A stretch of 64,000 nucleotides of DNA from CAVUEG01 sp963740525 (GCA_963740525.1 CAVUEG010000010.1:186001-250000); one strand, 5' to 3'; counted from the stretch's first letter, positions 38,222 to 51,587 are shown. The notes: generated from the letters alone by a model not told the origin. Numbers and translations: made by a program.

Positions 38222-39219
38222 GGTGCTCCTTCGTCGGAGGTGACGGGAACCGGGACCTGGTGCGGGTCCCGGAGCGGTACGCCGGGGGCACGGTGGGCCA
38301 GGCCCACCGCCGCGGAGACCGACGGGATGCCCAGGCGGTCCAGCTCCACCGCGAGCTCGGCCAGCACCCGCGAGGGCGTGGTGGGGTCGTGGAGCACGGC
38401 GGTGCCGACCGCCACGGCTGTCGCACCGGCCGCGAGGAAGGAGAGGGCCTCGGCTCCGGAGCCGATGCCCCCGACCCCGACGATCGGGACCTCCGGGAAG
38501 GCCTGGTGGACCTGCCAGACGCAGCGGAGAGCGATCGGGCGCAGAGCCGGACCGCTGAGCCCGCCGTAACCCGCTCCGAGGCGGGGACGCAGGGTCTCGG
38601 CGTCGACCGCCAGGCCGAGGGCCGCGTTGACCAGCACGACCGCGTCGGCGCCGGCATCGACCACGGACTCGGCCAGGTCGACGATCCGCGTCACGTCCGG
38701 GGACAGCTTGGCGAGGACGGGGATTCCGCGGGGGACGCTGCCGCGGACGGCGCGCACCACCTTGGCCGCGTGGTAGGGGTCGGAGGCGGGGTAGATCAGC
38801 GGGTCGTCCGCCTCCTCGGGCTGCGGGACCGACATGTTCACCTCGATGGCCGTCACCGAGCCGGCGTTGCCGATCAGTCGGGCCAGCTCGGCGTACTCGC
38901 CCAGGGTGGAGCCCGCGATCGAGACGATGGTGCGAACCCGGCGCTGACCGAGCCAGGGCAGGTCGGTGGCGAGGAAGCCGTTCAGCCCGTCGCCTGGCAG
39001 GCCCACGGCATTCAGGAGACCGCTGGGGGTCTCGACCAGCCGGGGGGTCGGCGCTCCCGGCCGGCGGTCGAGGGTCACCGACCGGGTGACGAAGCCACCG
39101 AGGGCGCCCAGGTCGACGTACCCCTCCAGCTCGCGGCCTGTGCCGCCGCAGCCCGAGGCGACCAGGACCGGGTTGGGCAGGGTCATCCCGGCCAGCTGCG
39201 TGGTGAGGTCGGCCGTCAC
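38218..39219 (-). CDS. dihydroorotate dehydrogenase 1B-like subunit with altered active site
   Basis: The 333-residue protein follows the class 1B (PyrDB) pattern: NPVLVASGCGGTGREL at the FMN phosphate side, ETPSGLLNAVGLPG, VLAKLSPDVTRIVDLAES and VPIVGVGGIGSGAEALSFLA. The catalytic-loop sequence, normally NxSCPN with the Cys as base, reads EVNMSVPQPEE, so Cys is Val and the following Asn is Gln. The usual TK before the FMN is TR (FVTRSVT), and the ANT orotate contact is VNA. It may be inactive on dihydroorotate or use another substrate. It overlaps pyrK and pyrF by 4 bases each. A normal class 2 PyrD is encoded two genes upstream. Confidence 0.8.
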   Translation of the reverse strand: MTADLTTQLAGMTLPNPVLVASGCGGTGRELEGYVDLGALGGFVTRSVTLDRRPGAPTPRLVETPSGLLNAVGLPGDGLNGFLATDLPWLGQRRVRTIVSIAGSTLGEYAELARLIGNAGSVTAIEVNMSVPQPEEADDPLIYPASDPYHAAKVVRAVRGSVPRGIPVLAKLSPDVTRIVDLAESVVDAGADAVVLVNAALGLAVDAETLRPRLGAGYGGLSGPALRPIALRCVWQVHQAFPEVPIVGVGGIGSGAEALSFLAAGATAVAVGTAVLHDPTTPSRVLAELAVELDRLGIPSVSAAVGLAHRAPGVPLRDPHQVPVPVTSDEGAP

Positions 39220-40064
39220 CGGGCACCCTCCGGGATCGTGCCGAGGTCGTCCCAGCGGACCCGGTCGCCGCGGAAGACCGGGCCGTCGGCACAGGCGCGC
39301 ACCATCCGGGTCACACCGTCCTCGCCGACGACGGGCACGGCGCAGCCCTGACAGAGCCCGGTACCGCAGGTGACCGGCCACTCGAGCGCCGTCTGGGACC
39401 AGGCACCGTGCTGCTCGGCGATCGCCGCGACGGCGTGCAGGACGTCGTGCGGGCCACAGGCGTAGACCACGTCCGTGTCCGTCCGGGTGAGCAGGTCGGG
39501 GAGAACGTCCTCCACTCCCCCACGGGTGCCGACGGAGCCGTCCGCGGTGGCTGCGAGCACGGTCTTCGCGGACCGTCGCCACTCCAGCGCACCGAAGAGG
39601 TGCGGCTCGTCGCGTCCGGTGAGCAGCATGTGCACCGCGCAGCCCCGGGTGCGCAGCTGCTCGGCGAGCGTGAACAGGGCGGCGCCACCGTGGTCATGTC
39701 CGACCAGCGTGCAGGTGACCGGCTCGCGAGGCATTGCGAAGGGACGCCCGAGGGGTCCGGTCAGCGCCAGCTTGCGGCCCTGTCCGAGACCCGCCAGCCA
39801 ACGGGTCCCCTCGCCCGTGGTCTCGAACACGACCTCCACGGTGCCGCCGTACGCACCGGTGGGCTTCGCCCGGTGCACCCAGAAACTGCGCCGGCCCAGG
39901 ACCGACGTCATGTCGCCGCCCACGCTCAGCGCCAGGAACATCCCCGGTCGACAGCGTTCGGCCACCCCGGGGGCCACCAGCGTCAGGTGCCGGTAGGCGC
40001 CCACCTGCTTGTTGGAGAGGACCTCCGCCTGGACGTGTACGCCGCCGCGCTGCGCACCGGTCAC
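39216..40064 (-). CDS. PyrK-like ferredoxin reductase subunit with altered nucleotide motif
   Basis: PyrK proteins carry FAD and a [2Fe-2S] cluster and pass electrons from NAD(H) to PyrDB. This 282-residue protein has the FAD region RPGMFLALSVGG and LGRRSFWVHRA, and an intact cluster motif CGTGLCQGCAVPV with a fourth Cys in VRACADGPVF. The pyridine-nucleotide loop, usually GGGxG, reads TLVGHDHGGAALFTLAEQL, so NAD binding may be changed. GTG 40064 overlaps the pyrD stop as GTGA. Its only obvious partner is the neighbouring PyrDB-like protein. Confidence 0.82.
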   Translation of the reverse strand: MTGAQRGGVHVQAEVLSNKQVGAYRHLTLVAPGVAERCRPGMFLALSVGGDMTSVLGRRSFWVHRAKPTGAYGGTVEVVFETTGEGTRWLAGLGQGRKLALTGPLGRPFAMPREPVTCTLVGHDHGGAALFTLAEQLRTRGCAVHMLLTGRDEPHLFGALEWRRSAKTVLAATADGSVGTRGGVEDVLPDLLTRTDTDVVYACGPHDVLHAVAAIAEQHGAWSQTALEWPVTCGTGLCQGCAVPVVGEDGVTRMVRACADGPVFRGDRVRWDDLGTIPEGAR

Positions 40065-41151
40065 GCCGTACCCTCGCTGACTCGCTGCAGGGCCTGGTTC
40101 ATCCGGCTCGGCCACAGAGGCCCTTCGTAGGCGAAGGCCGTGTAGCCCTGGAGCAGGTCGGCCCCGGCCTCGAGCCGGGCGACCGCGTCCTCGGGCGTGC
40201 TGATCCCTCCGACGCCGATCAGGGTGAGGTCCGCTCCCACCCGGTCGCGCAGCAGCCGGAGCACGGCCAGGGCACGGTCTCGGACCGGCGCCCCGGAGAT
40301 GCCGCCGGCACCGACGCGCGCGATGTCCCTCGTGGGCGAGCGCAGTCCGTCGCGCAGGATCGTGGTGTTGGTGGCGATGATCCCGTCGAGCCCGATCCCG
40401 GTGGCGAGGTCGGCCACGGCGAGCACGTCGTCGTCGGTGAGGTCGGGAGCGATCTTGACCAGCAACGGGACCCGGCTCGCGCTCGCGGCATCCGCCTCCT
40501 CGCGTACGGCGAGCAGCAGCGGCTCGAGGCGGTCGACGGACTGCAGGGCGCGCAGGCCCGGGGTGTTCGGCGAGCTGACGTTGACGACCAGGTAGTCGGC
40601 GTACGGGGCGAGCAGGCGGGTCGACTTCCGGTAGTCGGCGACGACCGCGTCCTGGTCGTCGTCGGGGACGACCTTGGTCTTGCCGATGTTGACTCCGACC
40701 ACCGGCTCCGGTGCATCACCGCTCCTCCGGGCGCGCTCTGCCGACCGTCGGGCCAGCCGCTCGGCGACCACAGCCGCGCCGTCGTTGTTGAAGCCCATCC
40801 GGTTCACCACGGCCCGGTCCAGCGGCAGGCGGAACAGCCGGGGCCGCTCGTTGCCCGGCTGCGGCTCCGCGGTGACCGTGCCGACCTCGACGAAGCCGAA
40901 CCCGAGCGCGGCGAGGGCGTCGATGCCGACGGCGTCCTTGTCGAAGCCGGCGGCCAGGCCGAGGATGCCGGGGAACTCCAGACCCATCGCGCGCACGGGG
41001 GGCGGGCAAGATGCGCCGCGTCGGTGCGATTTCGCTGACAAGATGCGCCGCGTCACGGGGGTGGCGGCGCGGATGACGGCGAACGCGGCACGGTGGGCGG
41101 TCTCCGCGTCGCTGTGCACGAGAACGGTGTCGAAGAACCGGCGGTAGACGG

Positions 41152-41155
<4 letters not shown>
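40061..41155 (-). CDS. pyrD: quinone-dependent dihydroorotate dehydrogenase (class 2) carrying an in-frame repeat insertion
   Basis: This 364-residue class 2 enzyme oxidises dihydroorotate and passes electrons to membrane quinones. [39 protein letters not shown] and [17 protein letters not shown] are typical; the catalytic Ser lies in [15 protein letters not shown]. The N-terminal helices ([20 protein letters not shown]) associate with membrane in the family. Between them and the barrel, residues 33-51 ([19 protein letters not shown]) are encoded by two copies of the 32-bp repeat, replacing the usual linker. The frame stays open. GTG 41155 overlaps the carB stop. It is probably the main dihydroorotate dehydrogenase of the cell. 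Confidence 0.93.
41007..41054. repeat. tandem 32-bp repeat, locus B (two units, inside pyrD)
   Basis: The core CAAGATGCGCCGCGTC is at 41007-41022 and 41039-41054, again 32 bases apart. The 16 bases between are GGTGCGATTTCGCTGA, related to the spacers at loci A and C. Here the element is inside the pyrD coding region. Because 32 is not a multiple of three, the two cores are translated in different frames, as VTRRIL and as RRGASC. Confidence 0.95.
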
Positions 41156-44516
<3,361 letters not shown>

Positions 44517-44517
<1 letters not shown>

Positions 44518-45677
44518 CAGGCGATGCCTCCCCTCAGGTCTGTGTGGTCGGCCATCAGGCGGCAGAAGCGGTCGAAGAGGTACGCCGCGTCGTGCGGTCC
44601 GGCCGCCGCCTCCGGGTGGTACTGGACCGAGAACGACCGGAGCTCCCCGGACTCCCGCAGCTCGAGCCCCTCGACCACCTGGTCGTTGAGGCACACGTGG
44701 CTGGCCGTCACCTCGCCGTACGGCGTCGGCACGGGCTCGTCCAGCGAGCCCGGCCAGGCCACCGCGAAGCCGTGGTTGTGCGCGGTGACCTCGACCTTGC
44801 CGGTGGTGCGGTCCATGACGGGCTGGTTGATGCCACGGTGGCCGTACTTCAGCTTGTAGGTGTCCAGCCCCAGCGCGCGCCCGAAGAGCTGGTTGCCGAA
44901 GCAGATCCCGAAGTAGGGGATGCCGGCCGCCAGCGCCGCCTCGAGCAGCTCCACCTGCCCGGTGGTGGCCGCCGGGTCCCCCGGCCCGTTGGAGAAGAAC
45001 AGCCCGTCAGGCGCGACCGCCTGCACGTCCTCGAGGGTGGCTGCGGCGGGGAGCACATGGACCTCGATGCCGCGCTCGGCCATCATCCGCGGCGTGTTCG
45101 CCTTGATCCCGAGGTCGACCGCCGCGACGGTGAACCGCTTCTCGCCCTGTGCAGGCACGACGTAGCTCTCGGAGGTGGACACGGCACCCGCGAGATCGGC
45201 GCCCGCCATCTCGTCCGCCGCGAGCACGCGCTCGAGCAGCCGCTGGGGGTCGGTCTCGGTGGTGGAGATGCCGACCCGCATCGCGCCCCGCTCACGCAGG
45301 TGCCTTGTCAGCGCTCGGGTGTCGACCCCGGAGATGCCCACGACCCCCTGCTCGCGGAGCTCGTCGTCGAGGGTGCGGACGCTGCGCCAGTTGGAGGTGA
45401 TCCGGGCCGGGTCGCGCACGACGTACCCACTGACCCAGATCCGACCAGACTCCGGGTCCTCGTCGTTGATGCCCGTGTTGCCGACGTGCGGCGCGGTCAT
45501 CACCACGACCTGCCGGTGGTACGACGGGTCGGTGAGCGTCTCCTGGTAGCCGGTCATCCCGGTCGAGAAGACGGCCTCGCCGAAGGTCTCGCCCTCGGCG
45601 CCGAACCCCTCGCCGTGGAACGTGCGGCCGTCCTCCAGCACCAGCAGTGCCTCGGTCGGCGTCCTGAGCGGGCTCAC
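44517..45677 (-). CDS. carA: carbamoyl-phosphate synthase small subunit
   Basis: CarA is the glutamine amidotransferase subunit that supplies ammonia to CarB. The 386-residue protein has the N-terminal CarA domain ([36 protein letters not shown]) and a class I amidotransferase domain with the nucleophile in [15 protein letters not shown] and the catalytic HPEA. GTG 45677 overlaps the upstream membrane-protein gene as GTGA; a longer frame exists but is less likely. One carAB serves both arginine and pyrimidine synthesis unless copies lie elsewhere. Confidence 0.97.
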
Positions 45678-46201
45678 GCTGCGTTCTCCTTCGCCATCTT
45701 CGACAGGGACCGGACCCACCGGTTGTGCGCCTCGGTGGTGGAGTGTTCGTCGGCTGCGGGCTCGAGCCGGAAGCCGGTGTCGAGGGTCAGGTCACCGTGC
45801 TGCCAGGTGACCACGAGCACCCCGTGCGGGGGGACGACCTTGCCCGCGATGCCCTGGTCGTGGCGGGCACCGCGCAGGGACGACGCCGGGATCCTGAAGG
45901 ACCCGGCGAGCCGGATCACGTCCAGTCCCTCGCCGGAGAGCAGGATCCGGCAGCTGCTGCGGGCTCCGAGGCCCCGGGCGACGACCCGGTCCAGCCAGTC
46001 CCCGCTGACCGTCGTGCCGAAGTAGCGGCCACCCGCCTGGAGGCGGGCCGTGGGCAGCTCGGCGACCGGAGGGGCCGGGACCAGCTCCGGCAGGTCGTGC
46101 TTGGTGCCGCGACGCAGCCAGCCGCGCCACATGGCGGCGTACGCCACCAGCAGCACGACCAGGAGCAGCGACACCGGCAGCCAGACCTGGCCCGGGCTCA
46201 C
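45674..46201 (-). CDS. conserved membrane-anchored PH-like protein of the pyr operon
   Basis: The 175-residue protein has one N-terminal membrane segment (about residues 6-24, [19 protein letters not shown]) followed by a cytoplasmic beta-rich domain: [58 protein letters not shown] and [20 protein letters not shown], which suggests a PH-like fold. The gene sits between pyrC and carA with 4-base overlaps on both sides. A protein in this position is conserved in other actinomycetes such as mycobacteria, but its role is unknown. Placement suggests a link between pyrimidine synthesis and the membrane. Confidence 0.8.
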   Translation of the reverse strand: MSPGQVWLPVSLLLVVLLVAYAAMWRGWLRRGTKHDLPELVPAPPVAELPTARLQAGGRYFGTTVSGDWLDRVVARGLGARSSCRILLSGEGLDVIRLAGSFRIPASSLRGARHDQGIAGKVVPPHGVLVVTWQHGDLTLDTGFRLEPAADEHSTTEAHNRWVRSLSKMAKENAA

Positions 46202-47505
46202 GTGAGCTTCCCGTCGAGGACCGTGGGCCTGCCTCGCAGGAACGTGGCGACGACCCGGCCGGGCAGCTCACGACCGACGTACGGCGAGTTGCGCGACAGC
46301 GAGGCGGACTCGGTGCCGTCGATGACGCGAGTGGCGAGGGGGTCGTACAGCACGATGTTCGCCGGGGCGCCGACCTCGATCGGACGGCCGTGGTCGGGGA
46401 CCCGACCGATGCGTGCCGGGAGGTAGGACATCCGCTCGGCGACCCCGGCCCAGTCGACCAGGCCGGTGTCCACCATCGTCTGCTGCACGATCGACAGCGC
46501 CGTCTCCAGGCCGATCATCCCGAACGCGGCGGCCTGCCACTCGCAGTCCTTGTCCTCGTGCGGGTGCGGCGCATGGTCTGTGGCGACGATGTCGATGGTC
46601 CCGTCGGCCAGCCCCTCGCGCAGCGCGGCGACGTCGGCGTCGGTCCGCAGCGGCGGGTTGACCTTGTAGATGGGGTCGTACGTCGCTGCCAGGGCGTCGG
46701 TGAGCAGCAGGTGGTGCGGGCACGCCTCTGCCGTGACATCCCAGCCCTTGCTCTTGGCCCAGCGGACGATCTCCACCGACCCCGCGGTGGAGACGTGGCA
46801 GATGTGCAGCCGGGAACCCACGTGAGCGGCCAGCAGGCAGTCGCGGGCGATGATCGCCTCCTCGGCGACCGCGGGCCAGCCGCGCAGGCCGAGCCTCCCG
46901 GAGAGCTCACCCTCGTTCATCTGGGCGTCCTCGGTCAGCCGCGGCTCCTGGGCGTGCTGCGCGACGACGCCGTCGAACGCCTTGACGTACTCCAGCGCAC
47001 GGCGCATCAGGACCGGGTCGTGGACGCACTTGCCGTCGTCGGAGAAGACCCGCACCCGAGCGGCCGAGTCGGCCATGGCACCGAGCTCGGCCAGCCGCTC
47101 CCCCTCGAGCCCGACGGTCACCGCACCGACGGGGTACACGTCGCAGTAGCCGGCCTCCCGGCCCAGCCGCCAGACCTGCTCGACCACGCCGGCGGTGTCG
47201 GCCACCGGCTCGGTGTTCGCCATCGCGAACACGGCGGTGAACCCGCCCATCGCCGCGGCGCGGGTCCCGGTCTCGACGGTCTCCGCGTCCTCGCGGCCCG
47301 GCTCACGCAGGTGCGTGTGCAGGTCCACCAGCCCCGGGAGGGCCACCAGGCCCTCGGCGTCGACGACCTCCAGTTCGTCGAGGTCGCCGGCGCCGCCTTC
47401 GGAGGGGTCGGTGTCACCGATCGCGACGACCACTCCGTCGCGGACGAGGATGTCGCTCGGCTCGCCGCCGAGGATCCGGGCGTTCTTGATCAGGTAGCCG
47501 CTCAC
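46198..47505 (-). CDS. pyrC: dihydroorotase (class I)
   Basis: PyrC cyclises carbamoyl aspartate to dihydroorotate. The 435-residue metal-dependent hydrolase has [20 protein letters not shown] (metal His pair), [53 protein letters not shown] and [16 protein letters not shown] (catalytic Asp). The metal-bridging Lys of some amidohydrolases is not used in this subclass. GTG 47505 overlaps the pyrB stop, and the stop overlaps the next gene as GTGA. Confidence 0.97.
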   Translation of the reverse strand: MSGYLIKNARILGGEPSDILVRDGVVVAIGDTDPSEGGAGDLDELEVVDAEGLVALPGLVDLHTHLREPGREDAETVETGTRAAAMGGFTAVFAMANTEPVADTAGVVEQVWRLGREAGYCDVYPVGAVTVGLEGERLAELGAMADSAARVRVFSDDGKCVHDPVLMRRALEYVKAFDGVVAQHAQEPRLTEDAQMNEGELSGRLGLRGWPAVAEEAIIARDCLLAAHVGSRLHICHVSTAGSVEIVRWAKSKGWDVTAEACPHHLLLTDALAATYDPIYKVNPPLRTDADVAALREGLADGTIDIVATDHAPHPHEDKDCEWQAAAFGMIGLETALSIVQQTMVDTGLVDWAGVAERMSYLPARIGRVPDHGRPIEVGAPANIVLYDPLATRVIDGTESASLSRNSPYVGRELPGRVVATFLRGRPTVLDGKLT

Positions 47506-48491
47506 GCGTCCGCTCCGTCCGTCGTACCGGGCTGGGCCGGCTCCGCCACTGCCTCGTCGCCGCCGATGGCCGGCTCACTGCCTCCGAGCAGCAGGTAGAG
47601 CACGGCCATCCGCACCGCCACGCCGTTGGTGACCTGCTCGACGATCACGGACCGCTCGGAGTCCGCCACGTCGGCGGTGATCTCCATGCCGCGGATCATC
47701 GGGCCCGGGTGCATCACGATCGTGTGGTCCTGCAGCGTGCCCATCCGGCGCGCGTCGAGGCCGTAGCGCCGGCTGTACTCGCGGACGGTCGGGAAGAACG
47801 AGGCGTTCATCCGCTCCTTCTGGACCCGCAGCATCATCACCACGTCCGCCTTCGGGAGCACCGAGTCGACGTCGTAGGAGGTCTCGCACGGCCAGGACTC
47901 CACGCCGTACGGGAGCAGCGTGGGGGGTGCCACGAGGGTGACCTCGGCGCCGAGCGTGCGCAGCAGCAGCGCGTTGGAGCGCGCCACCCGGCTGTGCAGC
48001 ACGTCGCCGACGATCGCGACCCGGCGTCCGTCGAGGTCACCGAGGTGGCGCCACATGGTGAAGGCGTCGAGCAGGGCCTGGGTGGGGTGCTCGTGGGTGC
48101 CGTCGCCAGCGTTGACCACGCTGCTGCGCGACCAGCCGGCGTTGGCGAGCAGGTGCGGGGCGCCGCTGGCCCAGTGCCGGACGACGACCGCGTCGGCGCC
48201 CATCGCCTCGAGCGTGAGGGCGGTGTCCTTGAGGCTCTCGCCCTTGCTCAGGCTCGAGCCCTTGGCGGAGAAGTTGATGACGTCGGCGGAGAGGCGCTTG
48301 GCCGCAGCCTCGAAGGAGATCCGGGTGCGCGTGGAGTCCTCGAAGAAGAGGTTCACGATGGTCCGCCCGCGCAGGGCGGGCAGCTTCTTGATGGGGCGGT
48401 CGGCCAGGGACCGCATCTCCTCTGCGGTGCGCAGGACCAGCTCGGCGTCGTCGCGGGTGAGGTCCGCCGCGCTCAGCAGGTGGCGCTTCAT
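47502..48491 (-). CDS. pyrB: aspartate carbamoyltransferase catalytic subunit
   Basis: PyrB transfers carbamoyl to aspartate, the committed pyrimidine step. The 329 residues include the carbamoyl-phosphate loop [59 protein letters not shown] and [14 protein letters not shown]. No regulatory subunit (pyrI) is present, as usual in actinomycetes. The acidic C-terminal tail (after residue 303) is beyond the conserved fold. ATG 48491 overlaps the pyrR stop as ATGA. Confidence 0.97.
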   Translation of the reverse strand: MKRHLLSAADLTRDDAELVLRTAEEMRSLADRPIKKLPALRGRTIVNLFFEDSTRTRISFEAAAKRLSADVINFSAKGSSLSKGESLKDTALTLEAMGADAVVVRHWASGAPHLLANAGWSRSSVVNAGDGTHEHPTQALLDAFTMWRHLGDLDGRRVAIVGDVLHSRVARSNALLLRTLGAEVTLVAPPTLLPYGVESWPCETSYDVDSVLPKADVVMMLRVQKERMNASFFPTVREYSRRYGLDARRMGTLQDHTIVMHPGPMIRGMEITADVADSERSVIVEQVTNGVAVRMAVLYLLLGGSEPAIGGDEAVAEPAQPGTTDGADA

Positions 48492-49072
48492 GCGACCACC
48501 TCGTCGCCGAGGATGCGCACGGCGTCCTCGCCGTCGGTCTCCTCCAAGGTCAGCTGGACCTCTTCGACCAGGGACGTGGGGAGGTTCTTGCCGACGAAGT
48601 CGGCCCGGATCGGCAGCTCGCGGTGGCCGCGGTCCACCAGGACCGCGAGGCGCACCGCCCGAGGCCGACCGACGTCGTTGAGTGCGTCCAGGGCCGAGCG
48701 GATCGTCCGGCCGGAGAAGAGGACGTCGTCGACCAGGACCACCACCTTGTCGTCGATGCCGCCGGTCGGGATCTCGGTCGGGAGCAGGGTCCGCGCGGGA
48801 CGCATCCGGAGGTCGTCGCGGTACATCGTCACGTCGAGAGACCCGACCGGCACGTCGAAGCCCTCGACCTGGCTGATCCGGGCGGCGATCCGCTGGGCGA
48901 GAGGTACGCCGCGCTTGGGGATCCCGAGCAGGACGAGGTCGACGCCGCCCTTGTTGCGCTCGAGGATCTCGTGGGCGATCCGGGTCAGGGCCCGGTTGAT
49001 GTCACGGGAGTCAAGGACGACTCGACCGTCTCCGGAGGGGACCTCCGGGGTGGGGGCTGGCTGCGCACACAT
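48488..49072 (-). CDS. pyrR: bifunctional pyr operon regulator PyrR / uracil phosphoribosyltransferase
   Basis: PyrR senses UMP and PRPP and binds the pyr mRNA leader. The 194-residue protein has the PRPP loop [20 protein letters not shown] and the basic RNA-binding surface [52 protein letters not shown] 49072 is preceded by AGGAGG at normal spacing, and that AGGAGG is part of the leader element at 49081-49120. It is the first gene of pyrR-pyrB-pyrC-carA-carB-pyrD-pyrK-pyrDB-pyrF. Confidence 0.96.
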   Translation of the reverse strand: MCAQPAPTPEVPSGDGRVVLDSRDINRALTRIAHEILERNKGGVDLVLLGIPKRGVPLAQRIAARISQVEGFDVPVGSLDVTMYRDDLRMRPARTLLPTEIPTGGIDDKVVVLVDDVLFSGRTIRSALDALNDVGRPRAVRLAVLVDRGHRELPIRADFVGKNLPTSLVEEVQLTLEETDGEDAVRILGDEVVA

Positions 49073-49080
49073 GAGCGTGC

Positions 49081-49120
49081 CGGACCTCCTTCTCCGCCTC
49101 ACAGGACGGCTCGTTAAAGG
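49081..49120 (-). promoter_or_regulatory. PyrR-binding leader element overlapping the pyrR ribosome site
   Basis: The minus strand reads TTTAACGAGCCGTCCTGTG, then AGGCGGAGAAGGAGGTCCG. CCGTCC and GGCGG can pair around the loop TGTGA, giving the TCC-N-G-N-GAGG pattern of PyrR-binding loops, and the 3' side runs straight into the Shine-Dalgarno AAGGAGG. PyrR bound with UMP would hide the ribosome site, the translational mode described in mycobacteria. I see no terminator here. The match is by eye. Confidence 0.75.
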
Positions 49121-49136
49121 ATGTCGAACGGGCGTC

Positions 49137-49142
49137 AGCGTA
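49137..49142 (-). promoter_or_regulatory. -10 hexamer of the pyrR promoter
   Basis: TACGCT on the minus strand fits TANNNT and would start transcription near 49130, just before the PyrR-binding element, giving a leader of about 58 bases. The -35 region (TCGTGA/GTGACG area) is weak. Confidence 0.5.
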
Positions 49143-49173
49143 ACAGCCGAGGACGCCTCGTCACGACCCCGTC

Positions 49174-50535
49174 TCAGGCGAGCTTGCCCAGCGCGTCCTC
49201 GACCGCCCGGTGGAACGTGGGGTAGGCGTAGATCATCGAGCGCAGGGTGGCGGTCGGGACCTCTGCATGCACGGCGGTGGTCAGCATGGACAGGATCTCG
49301 CCTCCGCACGGGCCCACTGCAGTCGCCCCGACGAGGACTCCGCGGTCGGCGTCCTCGACCAGCTTCATCAGCCCCTCGTTCCCGACCTTGTGGATCCAGC
49401 CGCGGGCGGACTGGGGCAGCTTCGTCAGCCCGACCCGCACGTTCAGCCCGGCGTCCCGCGCCTGCCGCTCGGTCATGCCCACCGAGCCGACCTCCGGGTC
49501 GGTGAACGTCACCCGCGGGACCGCCCGGTAGTCGGCCACCGGCCCGTCCTGGTCGAGGATGTCCCCCACCGCGACCGCGGACTGGTACATCGACACGTGG
49601 GTGAACGCGCCCTTGCCGGTGATGTCGCCGATCGCCCAGAGCCCCTCGGCGGCCCGCATCCGGCTGTCCACCTCGAGCGTTCGCGACTCGGGGTCGAGAC
49701 CGACGCTCTCCAGCCCGAGGTCTCCCAGGTTGCCGCGCCGACCAGCGGCCACGAGCAGCCGGTCGGCCGAGATCTCCCGGCCGTCGACGTCGAGGGTGAA
49801 CCCGCGGTCGTCGTGGGTCACCGAGGCGATCGTGGCCCCGGTGAGCACCTGGATCCCCTCATGGGCGAACACCGCGGCCACCGCGGCCGAGGCCTCGGGC
49901 TCCTCGGGCGCCAGGAGCCGGTCGGCCACCTCGACCAGGACCACCCGGACCTCGAAGCGCGCGAATGCCTGGGCGAGCTCGGCGCCGATCGCGCCGCCGC
50001 CGATGACGACGAGCGAGTCCGGCAGCTCGGTGACTTGGACGGCATCCCTGTTGGTCCAGTACGGCGTCTGCGCCAGGCCGTCGATCGGGGGCACGGCCGG
50101 CTCGGTGCCTGTGTTGAGCACGACGCCCTTCGTCGCGACGTACCTCGTCCCGTCGACCTCGACGGTGCGTGGTCCGACGAGGCGGGCGTGCCCGCGCACG
50201 AACGTGACCCCGGCGGCCTCGAGTCGCTCCACGGCGACCTGGTCGTCCCAGTCGTCGGTGGCCTCGTCGCGGATCCGGGTGGCGACCGGCGTCCAGTCCG
50301 GGGTGGCCTCCGCGGCGCCCGCCAGTGCGGCGACCCGGCGCGACTCGGCCAGGGAGGCCGCGGCGCGGATCATCATCTTCGACGGCACGCAGCCGAAGTA
50401 GGGACACTCACCTCCGACCAGTCGGGCATCCACGCCGACCACGCTCAGCCCGGCCTGTGCTGCCTTGGTCGCGGTCGCCTCGCCGCCGGGTCCGAGCCCG
50501 ACGACGACCAGGTCCACCTGCTGCTCATCAACCAT
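49174..50535 (-). CDS. NAD(P)/FAD-dependent disulfide oxidoreductase (Lpd/MerA-like)
   Basis: This 453-residue class I flavoprotein reductase has the FAD motif [20 protein letters not shown], the redox-active disulfide [13 protein letters not shown] (about residues 41-53), a second nucleotide motif [20 protein letters not shown], and [20 protein letters not shown]. The C-terminal dimer domain ends with [14 protein letters not shown], keeping the His/Glu pair as the likely acid-base but in altered context. It could be a dihydrolipoamide, mycothione or other disulfide reductase; nothing nearby fixes the substrate. It stands alone between pyrR and nusB, with a 100-base gap to the pyrR start and 69 bases to nusB. 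Confidence 0.87.
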   Translation of the reverse strand: MVDEQQVDLVVVGLGPGGEATATKAAQAGLSVVGVDARLVGGECPYFGCVPSKMMIRAAASLAESRRVAALAGAAEATPDWTPVATRIRDEATDDWDDQVAVERLEAAGVTFVRGHARLVGPRTVEVDGTRYVATKGVVLNTGTEPAVPPIDGLAQTPYWTNRDAVQVTELPDSLVVIGGGAIGAELAQAFARFEVRVVLVEVADRLLAPEEPEASAAVAAVFAHEGIQVLTGATIASVTHDDRGFTLDVDGREISADRLLVAAGRRGNLGDLGLESVGLDPESRTLEVDSRMRAAEGLWAIGDITGKGAFTHVSMYQSAVAVGDILDQDGPVADYRAVPRVTFTDPEVGSVGMTERQARDAGLNVRVGLTKLPQSARGWIHKVGNEGLMKLVEDADRGVLVGATAVGPCGGEILSMLTTAVHAEVPTATLRSMIYAYPTFHRAVEDALGKLA

Positions 50536-50604
50536 GGCCCCACGATGCCACGCGGGGTCAACGCCACGGCCGGGTCAGGCGGGGTCAGGTGGGGTCAGCC
50601 GGGG

Positions 50605-51015
50605 TCACGCAGAGTGCGCGGGCTTGTTGCGCACGATGTTGCCGAGGATCCCGTTGACGTAGGACGGTGACTCGTCGGTGGAGAGGTCGCGGACCAGGTT
50701 CATCGCCTCGGAGACGGCGACCCCGTCAGGGACGTCGTCGACGTACATCACCTCGAAGACGCCGAGTCGCAGCACGTTGCGGTCCACGGTGGGCATCCGG
50801 TCGAGGGTCCAGCCCTGGGCGTACGTGGTCAGCAGCTCGTCGATCCGGGACTGGTTCTCCACGACGCCGCGCACCAGGGCCGCGGTGTACTCGTTCGTGG
50901 GACCGTCGCCGTCGGCGATCGCCTCGTCGAGGGCCTCCACCGCCGAGCGCTGCCGCAGCTCGGAGGCGTAGAGGATGTCGAGAGCGCGCTTGCGCGCCTT
51001 CGACCGAGCCGTCAT
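50605..51015 (-). CDS. nusB: transcription antitermination factor NusB
   Basis: NusB binds boxA RNA with NusE in rRNA antitermination. The 136-residue helical protein shows TARSKARKRALDILYASELR, VRGVVENQSRIDELLTTYAQ, WTLDRMPTVDRNVLRLGVFE and DESPSYVNGILGNIVRN. ATG 51015 shares one base with the efp stop (TGATG), so it is translated with efp. Confidence 0.97.
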   Translation of the reverse strand: MTARSKARKRALDILYASELRQRSAVEALDEAIADGDGPTNEYTAALVRGVVENQSRIDELLTTYAQGWTLDRMPTVDRNVLRLGVFEVMYVDDVPDGVAVSEAMNLVRDLSTDESPSYVNGILGNIVRNKPAHSA

Positions 51016-51587
51016 CAGCTCTTGTCCGCTGCCACGCGGCCGAGGTAGCTGGAGTCGCGGGTGTCGACCTTGATCCGCTCGCCGGTCGTGATGAAGAGCG
51101 GCACGTTGATCGTGTGGCCGGTCTCGAGCGTGGCGGGCTTGGTGCCGCCCGTGGAACGGTCGCCCTGCAGGCCGGGCTCGGTGTACTGCACCTCGAGCTC
51201 GACCGAGGCCGGCAACTCGATGTAGAGGACGCGTCCGTCGTTCGTCGCGACGATCGCCTCCTGGTTCTCGAGCATGAAGTTGCTGGCGTCGCCGACGATC
51301 TCGGGGGTCACCTCGAGCTGGTCGAACGTCCCGGTGTCCATGAAGATGTAGGACGTGCCGTCGTTGTAGAGGTACTGCATGGTGCGCTTGTCGACGTTCG
51401 CGACGTCGACCTTCACATCGGCGTTGAACGTCTTGTCGACGGTCTTGCCGGACTCGATGTTCCGCAGCTTCGAGCGCACGACTGCGCCGCCCTTGCCGGG
51501 CTTGTGGTGCTGGAACCAGATGACCTGCCAGAGCTGGCCGTCGAGGTTGAGCACCATGCCGTTCTTCAGGTCGTTGGTCGTTGCCAT
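51015..51587 (-). CDS. efp: translation elongation factor P
   Basis: EF-P relieves ribosome stalling at polyproline. The 190 residues contain three beta-barrel domains. The loop that reaches the peptidyl-transferase centre is [20 protein letters not shown]; its tip Lys (KPGKGG) is the residue modified in some bacteria, and no epmA/epmB genes are nearby. Domain III ends [20 protein letters not shown] 51587 begins [15 protein letters not shown]. The 170-base gap upstream contains the palindromic element at 51700-51772. Confidence 0.97.
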   Translation of the reverse strand: MATTNDLKNGMVLNLDGQLWQVIWFQHHKPGKGGAVVRSKLRNIESGKTVDKTFNADVKVDVANVDKRTMQYLYNDGTSYIFMDTGTFDQLEVTPEIVGDASNFMLENQEAIVATNDGRVLYIELPASVELEVQYTEPGLQGDRSTGGTKPATLETGHTINVPLFITTGERIKVDTRDSSYLGRVAADKS

